In this document: positions 45,770 through 57,193 of the stretch, one piece after another
Layout of the letters: each line of letters begins with the position of its first letter
Numbering within the stretch: position 1 is the stretch's first letter
Origin: Cycas panzhihuaensis
Lineage: Eukaryota; Cycadophyta
Direction: 5' to 3'
Assembly (NCBI GenBank): GCA_023213395.1
Contig: CM041465.1
Span: forward strand, 61,945,741-62,009,740
Length of the DNA stretch: 64,000 bases
Notes under the pieces: generated by a model
What the model was told of the DNA's origin: nothing
What the model saw: the letters and a program-made list of their open reading frames with translations, nothing else
Databases searched by the model: none
Translations under genes and position numbers: made by a program

Positions 45770-46170
45770 AACAAGAGCATCAGCTTTGAGATTAAAGGCA
45801 TAAGATATATACTAAATGGTCACTGAAGTAAATAAGGACAACAATCATGATACTTGATGATACAAAAGAAAATGTCATGAGGAGTGGACCTAGTACATTC
45901 CAAGCAATTTATAGACTACAACTTGAGAATCAACATATATAGTAATAGGTCCAAGGTAAAAGTGAGAAACATTTTATAAGGCTCCTATAATAGCAAGATA
46001 TTCAGTTTCATTATTGGTTACCTTGGGTATGAAAGAACCCATAGAAAGAAGAGGACTTCCTGATTAGTCATAAATCACCCAAGTAGAAGCAGACGATCAT
46101 AGGTTTCCCCTACTACCCCCATCAGTAAAGATACTCAATGCCATGTGAACAAAAGGATCAAAACTTGGAG
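45770..46170 (-). pseudogene. Second RNase H domain downstream of integrase (gypsy E)
   Basis: Minus-strand reading: SIFTDGGSRGNLRSSAS (about 46140-46085), then TNNETEYLAIIGAL, then ITIYVDSQVVVYKLLG, then YISYAFNLKADALVSL near 45800. The four catalytic acids of RNase H (Asp, Glu, Asp, Asp) are all present. The pattern, especially NNETEY and the VDSQ.VV block, is that of the archaeal/plant-type RNase H that Tat elements are known to have acquired in addition to their own. Three or four stops interrupt the frame. It differs clearly from the element's own RNase H at 48.5-48.9 kb. Confidence 0.75.
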
Positions 46171-47195
46171 ATTGTATGATTGATAAAGGAAGGTGCGAGA
46201 ATCAATCAATAAGGAGATGGTAATGAATATAGATCTCTGACTATGATGAAGAAAGAAGAAGGAGAATAAATAAGATGATTATGACAAAAAATGACAAGGT
46301 GTCAAGTAGGGTTCAATCATAACTAAGGCCATGATGGACATAAATGGCTAGATCCGAAAATCATGAATGATTTATCTAAATGAACCCAAACTACAAATAG
46401 ATAGGTGGGGATGAAGTTATCACACAACTTACCCTAAATTATAAGAGGATGAAAACAATAAATTTACTTTCACTTATTTTTATTTTTTATTTTTTTTACT
46501 TTTTACTTTACTCTCTCTCTCTCTCTCTTTTGTTTTTATTTTTTTACTTTTTCACTTCCACTTTTTATAAGAAAATGATCATAATCATCAACCTACAAAA
46601 CTCTTCTGCTCAATACAACAAGGATTTCTCCTTTTCAACAGAATCTAACAGAGAAGAAGGGCCAATCTCCTTAAAGAATGAACTATAGAAAAAGAGAAGA
46701 TCAAAATCATAGTGTCTCCAAGCATGAAGGGAAGGCAGCAGAATGAGTATTTGCTCTAAAGGATTAATAAAGAGAATTGAGAATAATGAAAATGATCAAT
46801 AATTAGTGATATATGACAAAAAAGAAAACCCCTAGGTAACAAATTGATAAATAAAAGTATGATGTAAAGTAATGACTAAGTATTCGAAGCTGACAAAGAC
46901 ATTTTTCTTTTTGAGATGAAGTGAAACAAGGCTGGGGGCCTAAATTCTCTTTCGAGTATGGAATCCAAAGGAGAATAAGATCCAAATATAGTGATGGAAA
47001 GCTTATAATTGGGGTAGATACTAGAAAGAGTGAAAGGCTTACACAATTATATGTAGTATCTATCGCAAAAGCACAACAATGCTTAGTAAAATCAAGAAGA
47101 AGTCAAAAGAAGGGGGAATTTGCTTATAGTTTTAACTCATTAGGTAAAGGAAAATGCTTTTGAGTCATAGTTTATCCTCATTGTAGAGAGAGTCA
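46171..47195 (-). other. Spacer between integrase and second RNase H of gypsy E
   Basis: No domain is recognised. It contains a CT microsatellite at about 46512-46528 and T-rich DNA. The open frames 46449-46688 and 46921-47163 on the plus strand are antisense to the element and lack motifs. Confidence 0.4.
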
Positions 47196-48460
47196 TATGC
47201 ATGCTATTAGGTATAAAATTTTATCAAGTATTGAGAATTAATAGGCCTTTTGAATTCTAATCCTTCCAGCATTAAAATTCAATAAGCTCCATTAGTTAAA
47301 TATTCAATTATTAAGAAAGGTCCTAACTATTTAGGAGAAAATTTATGTTGGTTATCGTGTAAATACTCCAACTTTAAAACTTTATCACCAATGTTGAACT
47401 TTCTGGGTCTAAGCTAACTATCATGGGTGGCTTGGACTCCAGTCTTGGATTCCATATTATTCTGCAAGGCCTGCAAGCGAGTCTCATCTAATTTCTTAAG
47501 CTCTAAAAAGTGTTCTTCCCTTTGAAATTTCTCATCAATAAACTCCTTTAATAAGACATGTAGGAAAGGAATTTTGACCTCTAGCGGTAAAACAACTTCA
47601 ACAGCATAGATAAGTAAAAATGGTATCATACCCATAGTGTTCCTAATGGAGGTCTTATGGGCCTATAATACTGGGAATAACTGGGAGTGCCAATCCCTAT
47701 GATAAGTAGTAACTATCTTAGTTAGAATCTTGGCTAAGATCTTATTAAATGCTTCTACTTAGCCATTTGTCTGACGATAATATAGGGCAAATACTCTATA
47801 GGTGATATAAAACCTATTACATAACTCACTGACATGGAGATTATAAAATAAGGTTCTATTGTCAGTAATAATAATATATGGTATTCCAAATCTAGAAATA
47901 ATACGTTGAAATATGAACGTAGTAATGATCTTTCCAGTAGTGAAAATTAATGGGATAGCTTCACTCCACTTCGTAAAGTATTCAATCACGGTTAAAATGA
48001 ACTTATGCACATTAGAAGATGTTGGAAAGATATGTCTAATGAGATCAAGCCTCTATTTGGAAAAAGGCCAAGGTGAAACTATTAATTTCATTTCCTGCAT
48101 AGGTTGATGTATCAAATTTACATGAGATTTACATTTCTGACACTTTTGAACATAAGAGTGGGTATCTTTAAATAAGGTAGATCAATAATAACCTATACAG
48201 AGAATATGTTAGGCTATCAATCGATGACCAAAGTGTCCACTACATGTTCCTTCATGGGACTCTATCAAAGCAACTAATAATTCATTAAGTAAGAGGTAAC
48301 TTAATAAAATTCCATCAAAAGAATGCTTATATAATACATCGTCAAACAAAAGGTATTGCCTGGTAGTAGTAAGGATTCATCTTCTCTTATTTGAAGTGGT
48401 AAGAGAAGGGGAAGCTTGATCATGAAGATGTAATATAATCTCCTAATAACATGGATCACT
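47196..48460 (-). pseudogene. pol: gypsy E integrase (decayed)
   Basis: On the minus strand the HHCC finger reads HEGTCSGHFGH (about 48250) and CQKCKSH (about 48145). The core follows in 48010-47759: EYFTKWSEAIPL and IIITDNRTLF with the second catalytic Asp, then RQTNG, a stop, and VEAFNK with the Glu. The open part 47635-47414 (MGMIPFLLIYAVEVVLPLEV) and a C-terminal block down to about 47200 complete the domain. EYFTKW with Glu rather than Asp is shared with gypsy C. Confidence 0.85.
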
Positions 48461-48469
48461 AGAAGGGAT

Positions 48470-48924
48470 GCCCTAGATATTGAAGATATATTCGTCTAGA
48501 AGGGAATCATCAATGGGTAGGCTAGTAGGATTAGGAAGAGGAGCATCAACCATGATCTCTAGAATGATCATGCCATTCTTAGATTTCCTATTAATCACTT
48601 GTAAATTAAATTCTTGAACTAGGAAAGACCACTTACCTAACTGACTAGTAAGGTTAGACTTAGTAAGTAAATACCTTATAGGGTTTGATTGAATAATGAG
48701 GTGGACCCTATTTCCAAGGAGGTAGTGGCAAAGCTTCTTACTAGTTAAAACTAAAGCAAGACACTCTTTTTCAAGAAAGGGATAATGAAGCACAGTCACC
48801 AAGAGGGTCCCTTTCTTTACCAAAGTCATCCTCCTATGCTATCATCCCTACTAATGATTCCTCTATAGTTGAAGTATATAAAATAAATAGTTTATTGAAC
48901 CTTAGCAGAGCAAGGATTTGAGTA
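48470..48924 (-). pseudogene. pol: gypsy E RNase H (decayed), next to the copia A insertion
   Basis: From the copia A edge the minus strand reads LLRFNKLFILYTSTIEESLV, equivalent to gypsy C's APPRFDRPFVLYTSAIDESL. Then (48829-48473) come the Glu region FLEKECLALVLTSKKLCHYL and FLVQEFNLQVINRKSKNGM. The sequence upstream of the first residue is found only on the far side of copia A at 61.8 kb. Confidence 0.82.
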
Positions 48925-48929
48925 GAAAC
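48925..48929. repeat. Target duplication of copia A, left copy (GAAAC)
   Basis: GAAAC precedes the LTR start and is repeated exactly at 61804-61808. Joining the flanks at one copy restores a continuous gypsy E connection region. Confidence 0.92.
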
Positions 48930-49240
48930 TGAAAGAGGTTAATGTATCAAGGTCATTTGTGTAGATTAATTATGTGACCTATGGATATATTGATAGCATT
49001 AGTCTCTTAATGAAATACACTTTATGTGCATTTAGATGTAATTTCAGGATCATGTCATTAAGCAGGAAAATCTTAACCCTAATACTCACCCTTAATAATA
49101 AAAGACAAAATCTCAAGGAGGGAGTCATTATTCATTCTCACCTCCAAGCTTGCTCTCATATATTATTTCATCTCTTTTTTATTCTCCATTGATATTATAT
49201 GTATGTGAGTGATTTATTCCCTAGATCCATCTTTCCTTCA
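48930..49240 (+). repeat. 5' LTR of copia A (311 bp)
   Basis: TGAAAGAGGTTAATG...CTTTCCTTCA, ending two bases before the primer site. It matches the 3' LTR at 56204 closely, with most differences being transitions. Confidence 0.92.
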
Positions 49241-49242
49241 TA

Positions 49243-49254
49243 TGGTATCAGAGC
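49243..49254 (+). other. Primer binding site of copia A
   Basis: TGGTATCAGAGC is a perfect match to the plant initiator-Met-type site. Confidence 0.9.
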
Positions 49255-51338
49255 TAGAAGGGGATCTATTTACTCCATTCCACTTGCATGGAGTTATTTT
49301 GCATCTCCTTCACCTTCAATGTGATGTATTGAGAGTGCACTCATCATTTTTAAAAATTTAAAAGCTTAAAATTACATTACTTTGTATGATAATACTTTAT
49401 CTATATGTTCAAAATTTTAGAGGTGAAAAATATAGGATTTTGAAGTCGTTTGGTTGCTGGAATAGTCCTAGAAGCATTATAGGCCTAAAATTTTATGAAA
49501 CTTTTGACCATCTCAGATTTTGATAAAATTTGATGTGCAAGGTCATCTTACCAAGAGGATCATTTTCTTATTCTAGAGTAGTATTAGATTCAACCTAAAA
49601 TTGTGAGTTTTATCTAAAATAAAAGTTTAAAATTTATGAATAAGTGTCTTAAGGCACTTTTCCAATAAAATCCTTTAATCATAAACTAAAACTCTGAAAG
49701 TTTGTTTAAGGGGTCTAGTAGATTTATGTCTTAAGATCATTTTAAGATAAATATTATCAAATTTCATCCACTAATTAGTGAGATGTTTGCAGTTTTCTCA
49801 TGGATGCTGAATTTGTCTGCTTAACCCCACAAAAGACATTACGAGGCATTTCAGGTAGGCTTTTAGTTGATTTTAGAGATGGTGTGGAAGGAAAAGTTGA
49901 TGTACATATCAAGATTTAACTTTTGATATATTGAAGTTTAGACAGCGGATCTGGTAAGATTATGCTTTTGTGCTTTTATGAGCAAAAACTTTTTTATGCC
50001 TTTTCAAAAATCTGACTTTACTACTCTATTGAAAATAACATTCTGAGCACTTTTTTCTTGTTCCATAAATTTAGATTCCATCATTTAGGCATTCATATTT
50101 ATAATTTTTAGAAAATTTTGCCCATTTATCATTATTTATAAATTTTATTAAAAGAATAACAAAATAAGGCAAAATAGCATGCATCTAAATTTAGAAAAAT
50201 CAGTATTTTAGCAACTAGTTGATCCATTTTTTAGTCCTTTTATGCCTTTTATATTAAAGTTTTAAAAAATATATTTAGAAACATTATACTAAAGCAGGGG
50301 AAACCTTAGATCAGAAGCAACATCTAGTTCTCCTACTAATAGCATGTTTTTTCTATTTACACATATAACATAAAGCATTACATAAAGCAGCAACAACAAC
50401 AAAGTAAGCATAAAAGACAAATAAGCACATTTGGCAATTTTCTATTTTAGTTTTAGTTATTCGAAAATAACTTACATTATTCCTAAAAGGAATCTCACCT
50501 GTACGATTTATACCGGTAGTTCTTAATTTGTGTGCACACTTACCTTGATTGAATTAGACCATGGTTGGCTGAAGTCTAGGCTATAAGGGAGACATGAGTT
50601 TTATACTAGGTCTAGTCTTAATTAGAATAGTGGTGGAGGGATATGTTAGTCATATCTATAGCCTCTAATCAAGGATAATCCTGATAACCACCTCAGAAAA
50701 TTAAAAACCTTAATGTAAGATTAAAATTAGCCTAGTCCAATATCTGTCATAGTTGTGGGATACACACGTACCATTTAACTCTTTGAAGGAAGTATATAGT
50801 TATTTACTTATAAATTATATGAGGACTAGGAGTACTTAGGCTCCATTGTGACTTGGATTTCATCACTAAGCACAAGTGCAAGTATCGTAGGTGAAGGTCC
50901 TAATCGTATACTAGAAGCCTTAGGCATCGAAACCTCATCTACATTTGGATATAAGTTAGAGGTTAGTAGCATGACATATCACCACTCTTTACTAGCTCTA
51001 CATTATGCCTTATTCTTGAATAATTGCTTATATAAATTTTCATAGTTGTTGAAAAATACTTATCATTATTTTCTTGCCATCATAGCATTCATTTCTTCAT
51101 TCCCACTGTATCAGGTGTACTAGCCACATGTGTCAGTGGCATATGCTTCTATCATCTCTTCTACTTCTTCATCATCACCATGTCATCATAATTCAAGCTA
51201 AATATCAACTGCATATTGAAAGGAAAAGAAAATTAGGATTTAAGATACACTAGAGTTAAAAATACTACAATGTATAAAAGCCTTTGGAGAGCCCACTTAT
51301 AGCCTACACCTATCATACTTACGATAACTACAATACAT
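49255..51338 (+). other. Untranslated leader of copia A (2.1 kb)
   Basis: AT-rich with no readable protein. The open frame 50848-51045 shows no motif. The distance from primer site to gag is long for a copia element. Confidence 0.65.
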
Positions 51339-52232
51339 ATGTCTAATGGATCTGCTCTAACAACTCCTATAGATGCCGCAACCAAACTACAATGGGAGAT
51401 AGATGATGAAAAGATTAGTGCAAGAATTCTATTGGTTATTAATCACTCCTTGCATAACTTAATTAATAAAGAGTAACATGATATAGTCTAGAAGGTCCTT
51501 AAAGTTCTCAAGAAGAACTTTGATACTAAGTCAAATTTAGAATTTATTCATCTTCTTCTAAAAATGAACAAATAAAAAATATAAAAGGGACAAGCTCATA
51601 AGATAATAAATCTCCTTTGTCTAATAAAACATGCAATTGATGAAGATTTTAGGACCCAATGTATAACTTGGGTACTCTTAATCCAATTATGTCTACATGT
51701 CCCTAGTTATAAAAATTTGTTTGTAAGTCTTCAATCTAATGGAACATTGAAGACACTCAACTACAAAGTACTTGCTGAGAAGTTCAAAGAATTTGACAAG
51801 ATCTTTAATACCAACTTTGTAGCTTTTAAATCTCTTCCAGATGTAGCCTTTGAGGTGGAATAAGAAGCTTGCTATATAAAAAATCAAGGTCCCTCTCGTG
51901 GTAGAGGAAATAACTGAGAAAGAGGAAGAGGAAGAAACATGGAAAATCATCCATAAGGTTAACCAAATCCTTACTCATAGCCTTGACAGTCTCAAGGCCA
52001 AGGGCCACCTCAACAAAGAGTAAGATACTTAGGCCAAAGTAATACCTCTTCAGGGACTAGAAATCAAACTATTATGTGTCATCAGTATAATCATAAAGGA
52101 CACTTTGCAAAAAACTGTAGAACTACCACTTATAAGTTAGCCAAGTTCCAACAAAAATATGAAGCTCACAATGTTGAAGAAACTTGTGAAGAATCCTTTA
52201 GTGGTATAGGTTTTATACAAGTACACTTTTAA
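51339..52232 (+). pseudogene. gag: copia A gag (decayed)
   Basis: ATG at 51339 begins SNGSALTTPIDAATKLQWEI. The frame stays the same to TAA at 52230 and is interrupted mainly by TAG/TAA stops. The capsid part includes TLKTLNYKVLAEKFKEF. The nucleocapsid part has an Arg/Gly-rich stretch and a knuckle, CHQYNHKGHFAKNC (about 52079-52120), where the second Cys is Tyr. The start is chosen because no in-frame gag-like sequence precedes it. Confidence 0.75.
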
Positions 52233-52359
52233 AGAATTGAGAGATCTTTAACATTAAATGACATTGACCAACCAAAGAGATACTTTGAAGCTTGATGTGG
52301 ACATATCACTTGTGAATTCCTTTACCAATGTCAAGCCCCATTAGAATTACAAATAGTGT

Positions 52360-53770
52360 GGCTTCAATCGATGGACAATGGATCATAGACATAATAGTAA
52401 CTTAATATATGACATGCAATTGAAGTCTATATCAAACGTTTAACTCAAATATTCAAGGAGTTGTTCACATGGCTAATAAATCACAATAACTTATTGAAGG
52501 AATTGGTAATATTCGCTTGAAACTCTCAGGCTTAAGAGATTATACTTTACTTAATGCCTTATATATACTTAATCTTAAACAAAACTTGCTCTCCTTATCT
52601 ACACTTATCTCTCATGGATATAATCTAAGTGTAGCCGCAAATGACTAGACTCTCTAGGTCATTCACCCTCCAATTGATCAAGTGGTCTTGACTAGACACC
52701 TCTTTGGTAAACTCTTTCTACTGAATGTCTCTATATCTTTTAAAGCCTATTATTCCCAAACACCTTGTGCAGATAAAGAATTTGTATTTAACTCCATCTT
52801 GACTCACCCAACATTGTCACCAGAAGCTCTTTGATATGCTCACATGGGCCATGTTTATATTGATAGATTTAGAGATCTTTCTAATACTCTTCCAAATCTT
52901 CCAAAGTTCTCCTCTAAGCTCTTTAAATATGAAGCTTATATTACTATCAAATCTCATTAACAACCCTTTCCCAAAAATTAATGGAAATCGATCCATCGGT
53001 TAAATTAGTAGACTCTAATCTATGCAGACCAATGGCTATTCCTTCACTAAAGGGCAAGCTGTATTATATCTCTTTTATTGATGATTTCACCAGAAAAGTA
53101 TGGATATCTTTTCTACATAAGAAAGATGAAGTCTTTCATGTATTTAAAGAATTCAAAGCCCATATTGAAAAAGAGTCAAGTTATTAACTCAAATGTCTTC
53201 AAACTAATAATGCTAGCAAATATACTTTACATGAGTTTAAAATCTACCTTCAAGACAATGGCATCAAACATCAAATAATAATAGTAGGTACCCACAGCAA
53301 AATGGAATTACTAAGCATATGAACAGAACAATCATAAACATGGCTTGAGCTATGTAAGTATATAAAAATATACCTGCCTACCTATGGGTCAAAGCTATCT
53401 AGATAGCTATTTATTGTATCAATGATGTTAGCCCATCAAAGGAAGGATAATTGTCTAATAAAAAATGATTAGGACAAGCCTCCATTGTTCACTACTTCAA
53501 AATTTTTGGCTCTACATACTATGCCCACATTCTAGATACAAATCAAAGTACACTCCAGCCAAGGGCACTTAAAGGTATCTTTATTGGATACCCTATGGAT
53601 AAGAAAAGGTATAAGGTTTTTATACCTTCATAATGAAAAATCATCATTACTAAAGATATCATTTTTGTAGAGACAGAGGATCAGTTACTTAGACTAGACT
53701 CTAAAATACCCTCATGCTGCTATAATAATGTTATCAAGTATGATGTTCAGATTCTAAAATTTGGGGGAGG
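52360..53770 (+). pseudogene. pol: copia A protease and integrase (decayed)
   Basis: The protease remnant WIIDIIVT.YMTCN (about 52381-52425) has lost the Ser-Gly of the active site. The zinc region reads AHMGHVYIDRF and FSSKLFKYEAYITIKSH; the Cys residues are Tyr. Integrase core: VDSNLCRPMAIPS, YYISFIDDFTRKVWISF (open 52981-53187). The second Asp is Asn (QTNNASKY, codon 53206-53208) and the Glu is Lys (ITKHMNR). Same family as copia-2. Confidence 0.85.
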
Positions 53771-54229
53771 GGTAAATATAAATTACTCCAAATATTAAAA
53801 GTTGATAATAGAGCCTTAGAGGATATAAGTTGTGAATCTAAACTGATAAGTGTACATCTAGCACCATCCTTTGAAGATAGTAGAGTTGACAAAGGCAAAT
53901 CCATTATAAAAGAATCATCCTCTCCACCTTTAATTGACAAAGGTAAAATAGTCATAGAAGGACCATCTTCCTCATGCACTTCAATATCCTTCTTACAAAA
54001 TCATCATTTTAATGAACAAGATGAGAACTAAGAAGTTGAGGAAATAAGGATATCATCCCCAACTCGAGGATCTCGAGAAGCTTGCTAGCTCAATAAGGAC
54101 ATATGACTAGATGAGGTGGGCAAAACTGACACTCGAAGTGCCTATAGAGTAAGGATGTAAGAATCATTATATACTAAGCTTGAATTGGCAAAACTACACC
54201 TTACTCTTAATGAAGAGCCCCTCTTATAC

Positions 54230-55190
54230 TAGGAAGCTATAAAACATATAGCCTAGAGAAATGTAATAAATAAAGAATACCAATCTCTCATAAAAAATAG
54301 TATATAGAATCTCATTGATTTACCACTTGGCAGAAAGATAATTCAAAATAAATGGGTGTTCAAAAATAAATATAGATCAAATGATACCCTTGAAAAATAT
54401 AAGGCAAGGTTGGTAGCTAAAGGATTCCACAAAGAGAAGGCATCAACTATACTGAAGTTTTTGCACCTATAACAAAGTGGCTTATAGTTAGAACTCTTAT
54501 GGCCTTGGCTACTCAATAGGGTTAGAAAATCCACCAACTCAATATTAAGACCATGTTTCTTAATGGAGATCTTGAAAAGGAAATTTACATAGCTTAGCCA
54601 GAAGGATATAAGATCAAAGGACAAGAGCATAAGGTTTACAGGCTCAAAAAGTCCTTATACAATCTTAAACAAGCCTCTCATGCTTGGTTTGCCAAGATAT
54701 CTAAAAGAATGAGGCAACTTGGATACGAGGTTTATAACTATTAAGATATTGATGTAACATTATTCATTAAGTACCAAAAGGATAAATTCACTTATCTTAT
54801 AATCTTTGTGAATGACATGCTAGTAACGGGTAACAGTGAATAAACAATAAGCCAGCTGAAAAAGGACCTTGGCAAAATATTCAAATTATTTGACCTTGAT
54901 TTGATGAAATATTATTTGGGAATTTAAGTAATACAAAAGAATAGAAAAAGTTTTATCTCCTAAGAAAAATACATCAACGATCATCTAACCAAGTTTCAAT
55001 TAGATGATGCTCGACCAATGGATTTACCTATGGACCCTAATACCAAACTCTCAACTGATGGTGATACTAGAGAGGTAGACATAACACTCTGTAGGAAACT
55101 TGTAGGTAGTCTCATCTACACTACCAATACAAGGCCAGATATTGCACACTCTGTCGGTATTCTTACATGATTCATGACAAATCCTAAGTA
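54230..55190 (+). pseudogene. pol: copia A reverse transcriptase (decayed)
   Basis: Landmarks in order: RNVINKEYQSLIKN (about 54260-54300), NKWVFKNKYRSND, INYTEVFAPI, HKVYRLKKSLYNLKQASHAW. The catalytic box is FVNDMLVTGNS at about 54805-54835, where the first Asp is Asn. Then come MKYYLGI and the end of the palm/thumb. TAG stops replace Gln codons repeatedly. Confidence 0.83.
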
Positions 55191-55750
55191 GAATCACTAG
55201 TAGTTGCATTTTGAGTGTTAAAATACCTAAAGACAACCAACAAATTTGGCCTGTTGTATGAACCTAATAATGAATTTAAGCTTTTTATATATACAAACTC
55301 AAACTTTGCAGGAGATAAAGATACAAGAAGATCTATATCTAGGTATATAACATTTCTTGGAATAACACTAATATCATGGAGATCCAGACGATAGAAGATA
55401 GTTATTGATTCAACTGTCAAAGTTGAATATATTACTACTTTTGAGACTAGCAAAGAGGTGATGTAACTTAGAAAATTATTGGAAACATTGAATATCACCC
55501 AAATAAGTCCTATCAACCTTTATGTGGATAATCAATTGGTAATTCACATGGCAAAAAATCTTATTTTTCATGATTGTACTAAAAACTTAAGTACAAAAGT
55601 CCATGGGATTAGATAACTTATTTATGATAGCACAATTTAACTGAAATACTACCCTGCAATAGATCAAGTCGCTGGTATCTTCACTAAACCACTATCAAAG
55701 TGAAGTTTAAACAATTCTGAAGGTAGCTTGGCCTTAGAGCCTCCATCTTC
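55190..55750 (+). pseudogene. pol: copia A RNase H (decayed)
   Basis: The domain reads from VLKYLKTTNKFGLLYEPNN through YTNSNFAGDKDTRRSISRY and VKVEYITTFETSKEV to LYVDNQLVIHMAKN and the tail DQVAGIFTKPLS. The first acidic residue is Asn in NSNFAGD. The minus-strand open frame 55516-55184 is antisense to this domain and is not a gene. Confidence 0.8.
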
Positions 55751-56203
55751 GACTAATAAAAGAAGATGGCAATAGGATTATCATACTCTATTCTCTTCGT
55801 GAAAACCCCTTATAGGCACATAAGAATAAGAGTAAGTCTCTACTTTATTATATTTATGAAAATCCCATGTGGGCATGGAAGGATAAGGGTTGTACTAGTT
55901 TTGGAAAATAATAAGCTGTAAAAACCTGAAAGGGCATAGAGGATGACTAAGCAGTATATGGAGACTTAGTAGATTAAGTAACATATTTAAGCTGCTTGGT
56001 TATCAGACTATATCAAAGAGCCACCTTAGCTATTTTGATTTATAAAAGGGGCTATAGATCTTAGAAAGTCTTTGGGTTTTTATTCCCCATAAGGGTTTTC
56101 CTATAAAAGTATCATTTAGAATTTTAATGTAATAATGAAGCTCAAATAAAGACAGCATAGAATAGATTTTCTTAAAATGACTTTCCACCATTAAGGGGGG
56201 GAT
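55751..56203 (+). other. copia A 3' spacer and purine tract
   Basis: A non-coding spacer like that of copia-2, ending in AAGGGGGGGAT (56193-56203), the purine primer directly before the LTR. Confidence 0.8.
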
Positions 56204-56498
56204 TGAAAGAGGTTAATGTATCAAGGTCATTTATGTAGATTATATGACCTTAGGATATATTGTTATCATTAGTCTCTTAATGAAATATGCTTTATGTGCA
56301 TTTAGATATAATTTTAGGCTTATGTCATTAGGCAGAAAAATCCTAACCATAATGCTCACCCTTAATAATAAAAGGTGAAATCTCAAAGAGGGAGTCATTA
56401 TTTATTCTCACCTCCAAGTTTACTCTTATATCTTATTTCATCTCTTTTTCATTCTCTATTCCCATTGTGTATATGTGAGTGATTTATTCTCTAGATCC
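56204..56498 (+). repeat. 3' LTR of copia A, main part
   Basis: TGAAAGAGGTTAATGTATC... up to CTAGATCC, where copia B begins. The last 12 bases of the LTR are on the far side of copia B at 61792-61803 (ATCATTCCTTTA). GATCC (56494-56498) is the copia B target duplication. Confidence 0.92.
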
Positions 56499-57112
56499 TG
56501 TTGGGTATTGTGACAATAATTATAGGCCTAAAATTATAGCATGTTTTTGGCGCAGTTTCCCCCCCTAATCTTTCTCGAGGGGTTCCAAGGCGGAGCCCCC
56601 CTTGGGAGGGGGGTGGAACACCCCCTACTAGGAGGGTTCGGGCGATAGCCTAAAATTGACCATGTAAATCTTAGCAAAGTGTAAAGAGAATCATGGCCAT
56701 TCAATACAAATACCCTAGATTCTACGGTTGAGATTTAGGTCTTGGATGTCCTCTTATGTACCCCGTTTCAGGGCTTTTCTTATTATGTTATAATGTTATG
56801 CAATATATTATGAAGAGGGCGGTGATTGATTGTTGTTCCAGAGAGCACTATGTATCTATGATGTACTATTTCTTCATTCTACAGCAATAAAGATCGATAC
56901 CTTTCCTGTATGGATGTTTCCCTAGTACACTACTAGGGTTTTACCATGTTATATCAGGTGTACATGTGATGTTTGGCTTTCATTGTCCTGTTACTGTATA
57001 ATCTCCAATTTTAGAACTTACATGTAATTTTATGTTTCCATTTCTGTAACTAGTTGTAAGAAAGTAATATATCTTGGTGGTTATTAGAGGGTTGGACCTT
57101 CTATTCTTAACA
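56499..57112 (+). repeat. 5' LTR of copia B (614 bp)
   Basis: TGTTGGGTATTGTGAC...CTATTCTTAACA. It contains a C/G-run module at about 56560-56640 (CCCCCCC, GGAGCCCCCC, GGGAGGGGGG). The sequence is repeated at 61144-61786 with scattered changes and an indel in the G-run module. Confidence 0.92.
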
Positions 57113-57114
57113 AG

Positions 57115-57126
57115 TGGTATCAAAGC
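57115..57126 (+). other. Primer binding site of copia B
   Basis: TGGTATCAAAGC lies two bases after the LTR, an initiator-Met-type site. Confidence 0.88.
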
Positions 57127-57193
57127 CACTTTTTTTCTTACAGCGAGTTTTGTGAAGGTTTTGGTGTCAACTTTTCTACACCAAAAGGCGAAA

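Noticed and set aside
55184-55516. 110-codon minus-strand open frame
   Set aside because: Antisense to the copia A RNase H; the same shadow occurs in copia-2 at 6295-6510, which explains the apparent conservation.
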